A stretch of DNA of 34,472 nt from positions 1 through 34,472 of the forward strand of contig CALAEG010000277.1 in the NCBI GenBank assembly GCA_937890965.1, written 5' to 3'. Every line of letters begins with the position of its first letter. Position 1 is the stretch's first letter. Under the pieces are notes generated by a model. That model did not search any database. It was not told the DNA's origin and saw only the letters and a list, made by a program, of their open reading frames with translations. Position numbers and translations under genes: made by a program. This document shows, piece by piece, positions 20,700-30,710 of this stretch. Origin of the DNA: an uncultured Caulobacteraceae bacterium (GTDB taxonomy: Bacteria > Pseudomonadota > Alphaproteobacteria > Caulobacterales > Caulobacteraceae).

Positions 20700-21923
20700 T
20701 TACCAGTAGCGTAGATCGATAAAGCACTCGCCGAGCGCCGCCGGCGCCGGGGGGCCGAACGGGCTCCATTCCAGGGTGCGGGACTCGATGCGCGGGTCGA
20801 GGTCGGCCAAGGCCGCCGTGACCTGCGGCAGATGTTCCAGACCGACGATCAGGTCGGTGCGGCCGCGTTCAGCGCAGAGGCCGTTCAGGTGGCGGAGCAG
20901 CCGCGCCAGCGCGTCTTCGCGACCGGTGGCGCAGCCGGCGTCGAGCACCGCGCCCACCTCCACGCGCCGTTCCTCGCCGGCTTCCGAGCGCCAGATCTCG
21001 CGCATGTCCCGCCCGCGGTCCCACAGGCCGGCGCAGGCGACGACGCGGCCGTCCTGCTCCAGAACAAGGACGTCGGGCCAGCCATAGACCGGGCGATACC
21101 AGCGCGATTTCTCGCCCCAGACGCCTTCATCGAGCACCGCCTTCAGGCTCTCGGGACCATAGGGGCGGTAGAGGTCCAGGCCATGGTGGGTGCGGTTGAT
21201 CATCTCGGCGCAGGCGGCGAGGTCGCCTTCGGCGATGGGCCGCACGCCTTCCGCCGCCGAGGCGTCAGCGCGCGCGCTCAGATAGGTGACGCCCACCACC
21301 TTCTGCGGCCGGTCGCCCTCGGCCATGAACTTCACCGCCTCGAGGAAGCCGGCCATGTTGGCGTTGCCGATGCGCATGAACATCACCTGGCCGATGGTCG
21401 ATCGCTGCAGGGCGCGGCTGGGGAAGCGGCGCACCAGATCGCCGAGACCCTCGCCGCGACGGCCGTCGCGCACGCGCATGGCCAGGGCATAGTGGATGCT
21501 GGCCGGCTTGCCGCCGATCAGGCAGTTGACCGAGGCCCAGACGGTGCAGGCGACCAGCTCGCCGGCGTCCTCGATGACGCTGATGCTGGCGTCGGGCTGC
21601 AGGCGGAACTGGGCGATCGAATTGGGCGACCGCTCGACGGTCACCTGCCAGTCGCCGACCTTTTCCGGCGCATGGGCCCAGAGATCGCCGAACGCCTCAT
21701 CGTCGCGCTTGGTCAGCTCCCGCGCCCGATAGGGGCCCTTGGCCAGGCGCTCGAACACGCCGACGATCCGCTCGACCTGGAACAGGAAGTTGGGGTTGAC
21801 CGGCTCCTTCAACCACTGATCGAGCTGATGGCTGGGCGTCTTCACCGCCTGGGCGCGTTCGATCAGGCCTTCGGGCCAGCCGTGGGCCTTGGCGCGCGCC
21901 GTCAGGGTCTCGATTGTCGCCAT
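20700..21923 (-). CDS. GNAT-like acetyltransferase-type protein
   Basis: Two GNAT-like stretches (AMRVRDGRRGEGLGDLVRRFPSRALQ...; VLVLEQDGRVVACAGLWD); start set at MATIETLTARAKAHG. Confidence 0.6.
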   Translation of the reverse strand: MATIETLTARAKAHGWPEGLIERAQAVKTPSHQLDQWLKEPVNPNFLFQVERIVGVFERLAKGPYRARELTKRDDEAFGDLWAHAPEKVGDWQVTVERSPNSIAQFRLQPDASISVIEDAGELVACTVWASVNCLIGGKPASIHYALAMRVRDGRRGEGLGDLVRRFPSRALQRSTIGQVMFMRIGNANMAGFLEAVKFMAEGDRPQKVVGVTYLSARADASAAEGVRPIAEGDLAACAEMINRTHHGLDLYRPYGPESLKAVLDEGVWGEKSRWYRPVYGWPDVLVLEQDGRVVACAGLWDRGRDMREIWRSEAGEERRVEVGAVLDAGCATGREDALARLLRHLNGLCAERGRTDLIVGLEHLPQVTAALADLDPRIESRTLEWSPFGPPAPAALGECFIDLRYW

Positions 21924-22076
21924 TCTCCCCCCAAGGCTCAGGCTTTGCCGGCGAACCTTGTTCGATCCGCCCAAGCGGTCAAGCCCAGGCTTGCTTTAAG
22001 GCCCGGGCGATTGTGAAAGTCGCGCGCTGGTCATCCGCGCCACGAGTCGTGGCTGGCGGATTGAGGGAGGCCGAAC

Positions 22077-22532
22077 ATGCTCTGGCCCATCGTCGCCGCC
22101 TGGCTTCACTATATCGGCGTCATGCTCTTCCTCGCCTGCCTGCTGGGCGAGCATCTGGTCTTGAAGCCGGAGCCGACCCTGGCCCAGGCCCGGACCCTGC
22201 AGATCCTGGACGGAACCTATGGCGGCTCGGCGGCGGTGGTCCTGGCGACCGGGATCTGGCGGATGTTCCTGGAAAAGGGCGTCGGCTACTACCTGCATGA
22301 CGTCGCCTTCCACATCCTGGTGGCCCTGTTCGTGATCATCGGCCTGTTGTCGATCTATCCGACCGTGATCTTCATCCGCTGGCGCAGGATCACCGCCGCC
22401 GGCCAGACCCCGACGCTTGCGCTCGGCCAGTTCAAACGCATCCAGATGATCCTGCGCGTGGAAATGCTCTTGCTGCTGATCGCGCCTCTCTTCGCGACCG
22501 GCATGGCGCACGGATGGCTGACGTTCAGCTGA
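22077..22532 (+). CDS. DUF2214-like integral membrane protein
   Basis: About 4 [42 protein letters not shown]. Confidence 0.75.
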   Translation: MLWPIVAAWLHYIGVMLFLACLLGEHLVLKPEPTLAQARTLQILDGTYGGSAAVVLATGIWRMFLEKGVGYYLHDVAFHILVALFVIIGLLSIYPTVIFIRWRRITAAGQTPTLALGQFKRIQMILRVEMLLLLIAPLFATGMAHGWLTFS

Positions 22533-22584
22533 AGCGCGGCGTCAGACCCTTCGCGTCGCGGGGGAGTCGCCTATATCATCGGGT

Positions 22585-24459
22585 ATGGCCGACGACCTCG
22601 CCCAACCACTGATCGGCATCGCCGTGATCAAGGATCACGTGCGCCGGCTTCCGGATGCGCCGGGCGTCTATCGCATGGTCGGCGAGGACGGCGAGGTGCT
22701 CTATGTCGGCAAGGCGCGCTCCTTAAAGAAGCGGGTCAGCCAGTATGCGCAAGGCCGCGCCCACACCCAGTGGGTAGCGCACATGATCCACCTGACCCGC
22801 TCGATGGAGTTCGTCACCACCGAGACCGAGACCGAGGCCCTGCTGCTCGAGATCAACCTGATCAAGCAGCTGAAGCCGCGCTTCAACGTTCAGCTGCGCG
22901 ACGACAAGAGCTTTCCGGAAATCCTCATCCGCCGCGACCATCGCGCCGCCCAAATCCGCAAGCATCGCGGCGCCCACACCATCCCCGGCGACTATTTCGG
23001 CCCCTTCGCCTCGGCCTGGGCGGTGAACCGGACGGTCAACAGCCTGCAGAAGGCCTTTCTGCTGCGCTCCTGCTCCGACAGCGTTTTCGAGAGCCGCACG
23101 CGGCCCTGCATGCTGCACCAGATCAAGCGCTGTTCGGCGCCGTGCGTGAACCTGGTCAGCCCGGAGGAGTACGACCAGCTGGTCGAACAGGCGCACGACT
23201 TCCTGCGCGGAAAAAGCCGGGCGGTGATGACCAACCTGGCCGGCCAGATGAGCGAGGCCGCCGAGGCGATGGAGTTCGAACGCGCCGCGCGCCTGCGCGA
23301 CCGGATCCGCGCCCTCTCGTCGGTCAGCCAGGACCAGTCGATCAATCCGGTGGGGGTCACCGAGGCCGATGTCTTCGCCGTCCATGCCGAGGGCGGCCAG
23401 GCCTGCGTCCAGGTCTTCTTCTTCCGCGCCGGGCAGAACTGGGGCAACCGCGCCTATTTCCCGCGCGTGGCCAACACCATCGAGGCGGCCGACGAGGAGC
23501 CGGGCATTCTCGACGCCTTCCTTGGCCAGTTCTACGAAAGCCAGGCCATCCCGCGCTTGATCCTGCTTTCTCACGACGTCCCCAACCGCGAACTGCTGGC
23601 CGAGGCCTTCTGCCTGAAGACCGGGCACAAGGTGGCGATCGCCAAACCGGTGCGCGGCGAGAAGCGCGACCTGGTCGCCCATGCCCTGACCAATGCCCGC
23701 GAGGCGCTGGGCCGCAAGATGGCGGAGAGTTCGGCGCAAGGAAAACTGCTGGCCGGGGTCTGCGAGGTGTTCGGCCTGGAGAGCCAGCCGGAGCGGATCG
23801 AGGTCTATGACAACTCCCACATCATGGGCACCAACGCGGTTGGCGGGATGATCGTGGCGGGGCCGGACGGCTTCCAGAAGAACCAGTACCGCAAGTTCAA
23901 CATCAAGAGCACCGAGCTCACCCCCGGCGACGACTATGGCATGATGCGCGAAGTGCTGCGCCGCCGCTTCGCCCGGCTGGTCAAGGAGGAGGAGGCGGGC
24001 GAGTCGACGCCGCGCCCGGACCTGGTGTTGATCGACGGCGGCGCCGGCCAGCTGCAGGCGGCCGTCGAGGTGATGGCCGACCTGGGCGTCGACGACATCG
24101 TGGTGGTGGGCGTCGCCAAGGGGCCCGACCGCGACGCAGGGCTGGAGCGGTTCTTCATGCCCGGCAAGACCCCCTTCATGCTCGAGCCGAAGAGCCCGAT
24201 CCTCTACTATCTGCAGCGCCTGCGCGACGAGGCGCACCGCTTCGCCATCGGCACCCACAGGGTGCGGCGCAAGATGGAGATGACCCGCAATCCGCTCGAC
24301 GAGATCGAGGGGGTGGGGCCGGGTAAGAAGCGCGCCCTGTTGCATGCTTTCGGCTCGGCGCGGGGGGTCTCTCGCGCCTCGGCCAGCGACCTGGTCAAGG
24401 TTGAGGGGATCAGCGCGGCGCTCGCCGAGCGCATCTTCGGATTTTTCCGCAAGGCCTGA
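22585..24459 (+). CDS. uvrC: excinuclease ABC subunit UvrC
   Basis: [36 protein letters not shown] motif, [27 protein letters not shown]-terminal HhH. Confidence 0.98.
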   Translation: MADDLAQPLIGIAVIKDHVRRLPDAPGVYRMVGEDGEVLYVGKARSLKKRVSQYAQGRAHTQWVAHMIHLTRSMEFVTTETETEALLLEINLIKQLKPRFNVQLRDDKSFPEILIRRDHRAAQIRKHRGAHTIPGDYFGPFASAWAVNRTVNSLQKAFLLRSCSDSVFESRTRPCMLHQIKRCSAPCVNLVSPEEYDQLVEQAHDFLRGKSRAVMTNLAGQMSEAAEAMEFERAARLRDRIRALSSVSQDQSINPVGVTEADVFAVHAEGGQACVQVFFFRAGQNWGNRAYFPRVANTIEAADEEPGILDAFLGQFYESQAIPRLILLSHDVPNRELLAEAFCLKTGHKVAIAKPVRGEKRDLVAHALTNAREALGRKMAESSAQGKLLAGVCEVFGLESQPERIEVYDNSHIMGTNAVGGMIVAGPDGFQKNQYRKFNIKSTELTPGDDYGMMREVLRRRFARLVKEEEAGESTPRPDLVLIDGGAGQLQAAVEVMADLGVDDIVVVGVAKGPDRDAGLERFFMPGKTPFMLEPKSPILYYLQRLRDEAHRFAIGTHRVRRKMEMTRNPLDEIEGVGPGKKRALLHAFGSARGVSRASASDLVKVEGISAALAERIFGFFRKA

Positions 24460-24476
24460 GGGGCTAAGGACCGCGC

Positions 24477-25094
24477 ATGAAGCACCTGCCCAACCTGCTC
24501 ACCATCGCGCGCCTGGTGCTATCGTTTCTGATGTTCGCCAGCCTGGTGACCATCGGGGCGGCCGAGCACGGCGCGCCGGTTCCGCCCGACCTCGGTCTCG
24601 GCTTGGCCTGGTTTTCGGTGATCGCCTTCGTGGTCGCCAGCGTCACCGACTATTTCGACGGCTGGCTGGCCCGGCGCTGGGGGGTGACCAGCCTGGCCGG
24701 CGCCATTCTCGACCCGATCGCCGACAAGATCCTGGTCTGCGGCGCCATCGTCGGCCTGATGATCGTCGGCCTGCCCTACATGTTCGGCGCGCTGGGCGGG
24801 CTGATCCTGATCCGCGAGTTCGCGGTCTCGGCCCTGCGTGAGGTGCTGGCGCCACGCGGGGTCAAGCTGCCGGTGACCTTCCTGGCCAAGACCAAGACCA
24901 CCCTGCAACTGGTGGCGCTCGGCGCCCTGATGATCCTCTGGTTCTGGCCCGCCTGGAACATACAGGTCCCGCTGGACCAGCTGCGATATGCCTGGGAAGC
25001 CGCCCAGATGCTGCTCGTCCTGGCCACCGGCGTCACCCTCTGGACCGGCGCCCAATACGGCCGCGCGGCGGCGCGCGCGTTGAGACAAACGTAA
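24477..25094 (+). CDS. pgsA: CDP-diacylglycerol--glycerol-3-phosphate 3-phosphatidyltransferase
   Basis: LPNLLTIARLVLSF; D-x2-DG-x2-AR-x8-G-x3-D-x3-D motif (DYFDGWLARRWGVTSLAGAILDPIADK). Confidence 0.95.
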   Translation: MKHLPNLLTIARLVLSFLMFASLVTIGAAEHGAPVPPDLGLGLAWFSVIAFVVASVTDYFDGWLARRWGVTSLAGAILDPIADKILVCGAIVGLMIVGLPYMFGALGGLILIREFAVSALREVLAPRGVKLPVTFLAKTKTTLQLVALGALMILWFWPAWNIQVPLDQLRYAWEAAQMLLVLATGVTLWTGAQYGRAAARALRQT

Positions 25095-25110
25095 GGCAGA
25101 GCAACAAAAC

Positions 25111-25215
25111 CCGTCATGGCCCGACTTGTTCGGGCCACCCATGATCACCGTGAAACGTGAGTGTTCATGGGTCCCCCACATTCCGCGGCTCCGCCGCTCC
25201 AGCGGGGGATGACGG
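25111..25215. repeat. Intergenic nested-palindrome repeat element
   Basis: Outer CCGTCAT/ATGACGG; inner GGCCCG-acttgtt-CGGGCC, ACCCATGA...TCATGGGT, and CCCCC...GGGGG with GCGG/CCGC. Confidence 0.8.
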
Positions 25216-25230
25216 ATTATTTTATGGGCC

Positions 25231-26133
25231 CTACGACATGCTTGGCGGCGCGGGCGGCGGCGGGTCGTCCGGCAGGGGGATGAACTCGTCGTGGTCGTGG
25301 GGCGGCAGCGGGATGCGGCCGGCCTTCCAGTCGGCCTTGGCCTGTTCGATCCGGTCCAGCGACGAGGAGACGAAGTTCCAATAGAGGTGCCGCTCGCCGA
25401 GAGGCTCGCCGCCGAGCAGCATGAGCACCGACGGCTCCAGCGCCTTGAACACCACCGTGTCGCCCGGCGTGAAGACCAGCATGTGGCCGGCCTCATAGCG
25501 AAATCCCTCCACCTCGACCGCGCCGGAGACCAGGAAGGCCGCCCGGTCGGGATATTCCGCCGGCATCCCCGCTGTGGCGCCGGCATCCAGCTCCCAGTGC
25601 ACATAGAACATCGGCGAATGGGTCTTCACCGCCGCCTTGGCGCCGAAGGCCTCGCCGGCGATCAGCCGCGCTTTCAGCCCATCGGTTTCGTAATAGGGCA
25701 GGTCGCTCGGCCCCGAATGGTGGGCGAAGGCCGGCGCGATCTCCTCCATCGACTCCGGCAGGGCGACCCAGGCCTGGATGCCGTTCATCAATCCGCCATG
25801 CTCGCGGATCAGGCCGTCGAAGCGCTCGGAATGGCTGATGCCGCGCCCGGCGGTCATCCAGTTGACCTCGCCAGGACGGATCTGCTGGTCGGTGCCGAGG
25901 CTGTCCTGGTGGCGCATCTCGCCGGAGAACAGGTAGGTGACGGTGGAAAGCCCGATGTGTAGGTGCGGTCGCACATCGGCCGAGCGCGGCACGCCGGCCG
26001 GCATCTCCACCGGGCCCATATGGTCGAAGAAGACGAAGGGCCCGACCATCCGCCGCTTGGCGAAGGGCAGGACGCGGCCGACCTCGAAACCGCCCAGATC
26101 CCGGCGGCGGGCGTCGATGACGAGTTCGATCAT
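25231..26133 (-). CDS. pirin family protein
   Basis: RMVGPFVFFDHMGPVEMPAGVPRSADVRPHLHIGLSTVTYLFSGEMRHQDSLG...GEVNWMTAGRGISHSE; start set at MIELVIDARRRD. Confidence 0.95.
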   Translation of the reverse strand: MIELVIDARRRDLGGFEVGRVLPFAKRRMVGPFVFFDHMGPVEMPAGVPRSADVRPHLHIGLSTVTYLFSGEMRHQDSLGTDQQIRPGEVNWMTAGRGISHSERFDGLIREHGGLMNGIQAWVALPESMEEIAPAFAHHSGPSDLPYYETDGLKARLIAGEAFGAKAAVKTHSPMFYVHWELDAGATAGMPAEYPDRAAFLVSGAVEVEGFRYEAGHMLVFTPGDTVVFKALEPSVLMLLGGEPLGERHLYWNFVSSSLDRIEQAKADWKAGRIPLPPHDHDEFIPLPDDPPPPAPPSMS

Positions 26134-26228
26134 GGCTGGAGCCTCCTGGCCCTGGAGATAGGGGACCGCTGTCACAGGCGAAACCATGGCCATGGCCGGT
26201 GCGGCGTCAATGGGTTAAGGCCGGGCGG

Positions 26229-27371
26229 ATGGCCGGGAGCACGATTCCGTACGATTTCGACGCCGTGGTCGTGGGCGCGGGCGCGGTCGGCCTGGCTTGC
26301 GGCTATGCGCTGGCCCAGCGTGGCCTGTCGGTGGCGATGCTGGAGAAGGGGCCGATCATCGGCCAGGGGATTTCCTCGCGCAATTCCGAGGTCGTCCATG
26401 CCGGCCTCTACTATCCCACCGGCTCGCTGAAGGCGCGGGTCTGCGTCGAAGGTCGGCGCCGTCTATACAGGTTCCTGGAAAGCCACGGCGTCGCTTACAT
26501 CCGCTGTGGCAAGCTGGTGGTGGCCACCGAGCCGGACGAGATCGGCCGGGTCGAGGCCATCGGCGTCCAGGCCGCGGCCAACGGCGTCGAGGGCATGAGC
26601 GAGCTGACCGGCGCCCAGGCCCGCGCGCTGGAGCCGGAACTGAACGCGGTGATGGCGCTGCAATCCAAGCAGAGCGGCATCTTCGACAGCCACGGCTACA
26701 TGCTGGCCCTCTCTGGCGAGATCGAGGATCGCGGCGGCGCGGTGGTGGTCGAGACGCCGTTCGAGGCCGCCGACGCCCTGGCCGGTGGCGGGTTTTGCGT
26801 CCGCGCCGGCGGCGCCGAGCCGACCGACCTGAACTGCCGGTTCCTGGTCATCGCCGCCGGCCTGGGCGCCCAGGATGCGGCCGCGAAGATCGCTGCCTAT
26901 CCCGCCGATCGGATTCCCAAGCTGCACTACGGCAAGGGGGTCTATTTCGCCCTGGCTGGCCGGCCGCCGTTCCAGCGGCTGATCTATCCGCCGCCGATCG
27001 TCGGCGCGCTGGGCGTCCACTATCGCCGCGACCTGGGTGGCCAGGGGCGGTTCGGGCCCGACCTGGCCTTCGTCGATCACGAGGACTACAGCGTCGACCC
27101 CGGCCGGGCGGCGGGCTTCGAGTCTTATATCCGCCGCTTCTGGCCGGGTCTGCCCGACGGGGCGCTCAGCCCCGACTATGCCGGCATCCGACCCAAGCTG
27201 CATGGGCCGGGCGAGCCGCAGCCGGACTTCCGCCTCGACGGGGCCGAACAGCATGGGATGGAGGGCCTAGTCGCCCTCTTCGGCATCGAGAGCCCCGGCC
27301 TGACCAGTTCGCTGGCCATCGGCGAGGCGGTGGCCGACCGGCTGGCGGGGCAGGGGGCCAGAGCGGGTTGA
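26229..27371 (+). CDS. LhgO-like FAD-dependent oxidoreductase (DAO family)
   Basis: FDAVVVGAGAVGLACGYALAQRGLSVAMLEKGPIIGQGISSRNSEVVHAGLYYPTGSLKARVCVEG; C-terminal IESPGLTSSLAIGEAV. Confidence 0.9.
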   Translation: MAGSTIPYDFDAVVVGAGAVGLACGYALAQRGLSVAMLEKGPIIGQGISSRNSEVVHAGLYYPTGSLKARVCVEGRRRLYRFLESHGVAYIRCGKLVVATEPDEIGRVEAIGVQAAANGVEGMSELTGAQARALEPELNAVMALQSKQSGIFDSHGYMLALSGEIEDRGGAVVVETPFEAADALAGGGFCVRAGGAEPTDLNCRFLVIAAGLGAQDAAAKIAAYPADRIPKLHYGKGVYFALAGRPPFQRLIYPPPIVGALGVHYRRDLGGQGRFGPDLAFVDHEDYSVDPGRAAGFESYIRRFWPGLPDGALSPDYAGIRPKLHGPGEPQPDFRLDGAEQHGMEGLVALFGIESPGLTSSLAIGEAVADRLAGQGARAG

Positions 27372-27474
27372 GGAAAAGTGTGAAGCGGTTTTCCGCCCGC
27401 AACCCGCTCTGCCCCTTAGGAATCGATCACATTTATGATTTTGGATTGCTTCAATCCAAAATCATCGTGATCTA
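27361..27474. repeat. Double-hairpin intergenic repeat, copy 1
   Basis: GAGCGGGTTG...CAACCCGCTC followed by GATCAC...ATGATTTTGGATTG-ctt-CAATCCAAAATCAT-c-GTGATC; 106/114 identical to copy 2 by eye. Confidence 0.95.
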
Positions 27475-27480
27475 AGCGCC

Positions 27481-28536
27481 ATGGCCCTGGTCGTCCACGC
27501 CGCCAATTTCGGCATCCGGCCCAAGGGCGCCTTCCAGAACAATGTCGAGCGCAAGCTGACCAACGGCCTGATCCGCAACGGCCATCAGGTGCTGAACTTT
27601 TCAGACCGCGACGCGGCCATGGCTGGCTCGCTGCTCGGCCCGCACCGGGTGGGCGGCGGCAAGTATGCCAACAAGGCGTTGCGCGACCTCTGCCTCAACA
27701 TCCGCCCCGATGTGCTGATCCTGGGCCAGACCGACATCGTGCGGCCGGAGACCGTCGCCGATCTGCGCGACCGGCTGCCGGCCATGCGGGTGCTGCAATG
27801 GAGCGTCGATGCCCTCTTCGAGCCCGGCAATATCGAGCGGCTGGAGCGCAATCTGCCGGTGGTCGATGCGAGCCTGGTCAGCACCGCCGGCGAGGCGCTG
27901 GCCCCGCTCAGCCGGCCGGGCAAGCGGCTGGGTTTCCTGCCCAATCCGGTCGACTTCTCCATCGAGCGCGGGGAAAACCACCTGAATCCCGACCTGCCCT
28001 TCGACCTCTTCTATGCCTGCGGCAACCCGGCCGACCTGCGCGAGGTCGGCGGCAAGGCCTGGAACATGGACGACTTCATGCGCGCCCTGCTGACGGCCCT
28101 GCCGGGGATCCGCCCGAAACTGGCCGGGCTGATGGGGAACACGGGCCTGGGCGGCGCGGCCTATCAGGAGGCGCTGGAATCGGCGGCCATCGGCCTCAAC
28201 ATCAGCCGGCGCAGCGACCAGCTTCTCTATAGTTCGGATCGCCTGGCCCACCTCGCCGGCAATGGCCTGGCGGTGATGATCGAGCGCTCCACCGGCTATG
28301 ACCAGCTGTTCTCGGACGACGAGATGGTCTTCTTCTCGACCTTCGACGAGGTTGTCGTCGCCATCGACCGGCTGGCCAAGGACCCCGCCCACCGCATGGC
28401 CGTCGCGGCGGCCGGCCGCGCCCGCTACCACGATCTGTTCAATGAGCGGCGCGTCGCCCAGTACGTGCTCGACCTGGCGCTCGACCGCCTCGACCCGGCC
28501 GCCTATCCCTGGCCGACGCTCTACGCGCGGGCTTAA
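27481..28536 (+). CDS. glycosyltransferase-like protein (CgeB / Glyco_trans_1_2-like)
   Basis: Two-lobe layout; C-terminal YQEALESAAIGLNISRRSDQLLYSSDRLAHLAGNGLAVMIERSTGYDQLFSDDEMVFFST. Confidence 0.75.
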   Translation: MALVVHAANFGIRPKGAFQNNVERKLTNGLIRNGHQVLNFSDRDAAMAGSLLGPHRVGGGKYANKALRDLCLNIRPDVLILGQTDIVRPETVADLRDRLPAMRVLQWSVDALFEPGNIERLERNLPVVDASLVSTAGEALAPLSRPGKRLGFLPNPVDFSIERGENHLNPDLPFDLFYACGNPADLREVGGKAWNMDDFMRALLTALPGIRPKLAGLMGNTGLGGAAYQEALESAAIGLNISRRSDQLLYSSDRLAHLAGNGLAVMIERSTGYDQLFSDDEMVFFSTFDEVVVAIDRLAKDPAHRMAVAAAGRARYHDLFNERRVAQYVLDLALDRLDPAAYPWPTLYARA

Positions 28537-28538
28537 GG

Positions 28539-29582
28539 ATGGCCAGCCCCCGCATCCTCAACCTGATGCTCGCGCCGGCGGCCGGCGGGCTGGAATCCAT
28601 GGCGCTCTATTATCACCGGGCGCTGGAGGCCCACGGCGCCCAGGTGCTGTCCGTGGGCATCGAGGGAAGCTGGTTCGACCAGATTCTCGCCGACAGCCCC
28701 GCCGCCTTCGCCGGCCTGAAGGCCGCCAGCCCGATCGATCCGCGCCAGGGATGGGCGCTGGCCCGCATCGCCAGGCATTTTGCCCCCGACGTCGTCCTCG
28801 CCCACGGCTCGCGCGGCGCGGCCCTGGCGGTCGCGGCCCTGTCGCGCCAGGAGGTCCGGATCGCCGCCGTCGTGCACAATTTCCGCGCCCGCCGCGCCAT
28901 AACCCGCACGGCCCTGGCGATCTGCGTCAGCCCGGCCGTCGGGGCCGATGTGCGGGCGCGCTTCCCGAGAGTCCCCGTCGCGGTGGTGGAGAACTTCGCG
29001 CCGCTGTCGCGAACGCCGCCGCGCGCGGTCGCGGCCGACCCGCCCCACATCGGCACGCTCGGCCGGCTGCACGCGGAGAAGGGCTTCGACCTTCTTCTTG
29101 AGGCCGCCGCCCAGCTACGCGATCGTGGACGCGTCTTTCGCCTCACCATCGCCGGCGAGGGCCCCGCGGCGGACGATCTGAAGGCCCAGGCCGCCCGACT
29201 GGGCCTCGCCGATCGCATCGATTTCCCCGGCTGGGTCAGCCCGCCGGAGCGGCTGCTCGCCGAGCTCGATCTCTTCGTCTGTTCGTCGCGGACGGAATCC
29301 TTCGGCCTGGTGGTTATCGAGGCCATGGCGGCCGGGGCGCCGGTGATCGCTGCCGATATCGAGGGCCCGCGCATCCTGCTCGCGGAGGGTCGCTACGGCC
29401 GGCTGGTCCCGCCCGAGGCGCCGGCCGCGCTCGCCGAAGCCATGGCCGCTGCGCTGGACGACCCGAAAGCCTCGCTGGACATGGCCAGGCTGGCCCAGGC
29501 CGAGGCGATCGCGCCCTATGATATGGACGCCGGCGGGACGCGGTTGTGGACCGCGCTCATCCCGTTGCTTGAAGGCCGCTGA
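28539..29582 (+). CDS. GT4-family glycosyltransferase
   Basis: LMLAPAAGGLESMALYYHRAL, IGTLGRLHAEKGFDLLLEAAAQL, FVCSSRTESFGLVVIEAMAAGAPVIAADIEGP. Confidence 0.92.
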   Translation: MASPRILNLMLAPAAGGLESMALYYHRALEAHGAQVLSVGIEGSWFDQILADSPAAFAGLKAASPIDPRQGWALARIARHFAPDVVLAHGSRGAALAVAALSRQEVRIAAVVHNFRARRAITRTALAICVSPAVGADVRARFPRVPVAVVENFAPLSRTPPRAVAADPPHIGTLGRLHAEKGFDLLLEAAAQLRDRGRVFRLTIAGEGPAADDLKAQAARLGLADRIDFPGWVSPPERLLAELDLFVCSSRTESFGLVVIEAMAAGAPVIAADIEGPRILLAEGRYGRLVPPEAPAALAEAMAAALDDPKASLDMARLAQAEAIAPYDMDAGGTRLWTALIPLLEGR

Positions 29583-29614
29583 CCTTGCCCCTATAACCCA
29601 GCGCCCCTCGGTTT

Positions 29615-29690
29615 GGCTGGGTAGCTCAGATGGTTAGAGCGGTGGATTCATAACCCACAGGTCGGCGGTTCGATCCCGCCCCCAGCTACC
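29615..29690 (+). tRNA. tRNA-Met (anticodon CAT), probably elongator
   Basis: GGCTGGG-TA-GCTC...GAGC-G-GTGGA-TTCATAA-CCCAC-AGGTC-GGCGG-TTCGATC-CCGCC-CCCAGCT-A-CC cloverleaf; full CCA not encoded (ACCG). Confidence 0.95.
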
Positions 29691-29697
29691 GACAGGC

Positions 29698-30168
29698 TCA
29701 TACGGCGGGCTGTTCATCCGGCCGTTGGGCCCTGGCGCGGAGCCAGCCCATCCAGAGATCGCGCAGTCCCGGTCGCTCGGCCGGCTCGCCCTCGCTGAGG
29801 TCGTGGCGACTTGTGAAAACCAGGCCAGTCTCGTTGCCTCTGCGCCACGCGATCGCCGCGTCGAAGAGCAAACCCTCTTCGATCAGCAAGAGAGCGGCAG
29901 GCGGCGGCAGCCTGATAATCGACGAAATCTGCACACGTGCGCCGTTGAGCGACAGGTCCAGCACGGTGCAGTCGGGGTGCAGAAAGCCGTCGGCGCTGAT
30001 GAGCTTGCCGGCCAGGCGCGCCGCGACCCGAACGCCGTCGCGCCTATCAGGGCCCAGATAGATCGCCGGCTGGCCCGCGGACGCGGGCTCGCGGTTCTCG
30101 CTCGGATTGCTCGCAACGTCTAAGGACGCTGGTTTCGCTTTCGCGGCCATCATGGCCGTCTCATACAC
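29698..30168 (-). CDS. PilZ domain protein
   Basis: GPDRRDGVRVAARLAGKLI...CTVLDLSLNGARVQ (D/N-x-S-x-x-G). Start may be an internal Met. Confidence 0.8.
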   Translation of the reverse strand: MYETAMMAAKAKPASLDVASNPSENREPASAGQPAIYLGPDRRDGVRVAARLAGKLISADGFLHPDCTVLDLSLNGARVQISSIIRLPPPAALLLIEEGLLFDAAIAWRRGNETGLVFTSRHDLSEGEPAERPGLRDLWMGWLRARAQRPDEQPAV

Positions 30169-30203
30169 CGATACGGTTGAGCGATTGCTAACCTGAGCGA
30201 GAG

Positions 30204-30710
30204 TTAGGCGCCCGTCGGCTCGGGGCGGGCCGCCGCCTCGATGTCCGCGAAATAGCTCGCCGCCGCCTGGGCTATGGCGTGCTCGATCACCGAGGTCGGC
30301 TCGCCCAGGACCGGCCGAACATTGTCGGCGAGCTGCGCGCCGCGTCGGCCCATCGCGAAACTCAGCGTCGCGCCGTCGTGCGAAAAGAAGGCCGGGGCGG
30401 ATTCCGGCGTGATGCGGCCGGAGTGCCTGGACGGGATCGCCGGTCCGACGATCCGGATCGAGACCTCGGCCGCGCGGCCGTGTGCGCAGGTATGAAAGTT
30501 GTCCTCGATCACCAGGGGTATGCCATCGGTGGCCAGCTCGGCCCTGGCGTTATGCAGGACCGGCACGATGGTCGCCCGCAGCGCCGCCACGGCCTTGGCG
30601 AAGGCCCGCTCGCGCAGCAGGCGCTCATGTTCGGCGTGAGCCTTGGCCAGGTCCAGCCGCGCCTCATGGTCCCGCTTGGCGCGCCTGGCGATTTCGATGA
30701 AGGCGCTCAT
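30204..30710 (-). CDS. hypothetical protein
   Basis: Start at MSAFIEIARRAKRDHEARLDLAKAHAEHERLL; ends ...ARPEPTGA. Confidence 0.6.
   Translation of the reverse strand: MSAFIEIARRAKRDHEARLDLAKAHAEHERLLRERAFAKAVAALRATIVPVLHNARAELATDGIPLVIEDNFHTCAHGRAAEVSIRIVGPAIPSRHSGRITPESAPAFFSHDGATLSFAMGRRGAQLADNVRPVLGEPTSVIEHAIAQAAASYFADIEAAARPEPTGA

Noticed and set aside
18390-20722. 604-aa minus and 662-aa plus ORFs over the acyl-CoA synthetase
   Set aside because: Alternate-frame artefacts (Arg/Ala/Gly-rich) over a clearly recognisable AMP-binding enzyme.
22723-24345. 540-aa minus-strand ORF over uvrC
   Set aside because: Antisense shadow of uvrC.
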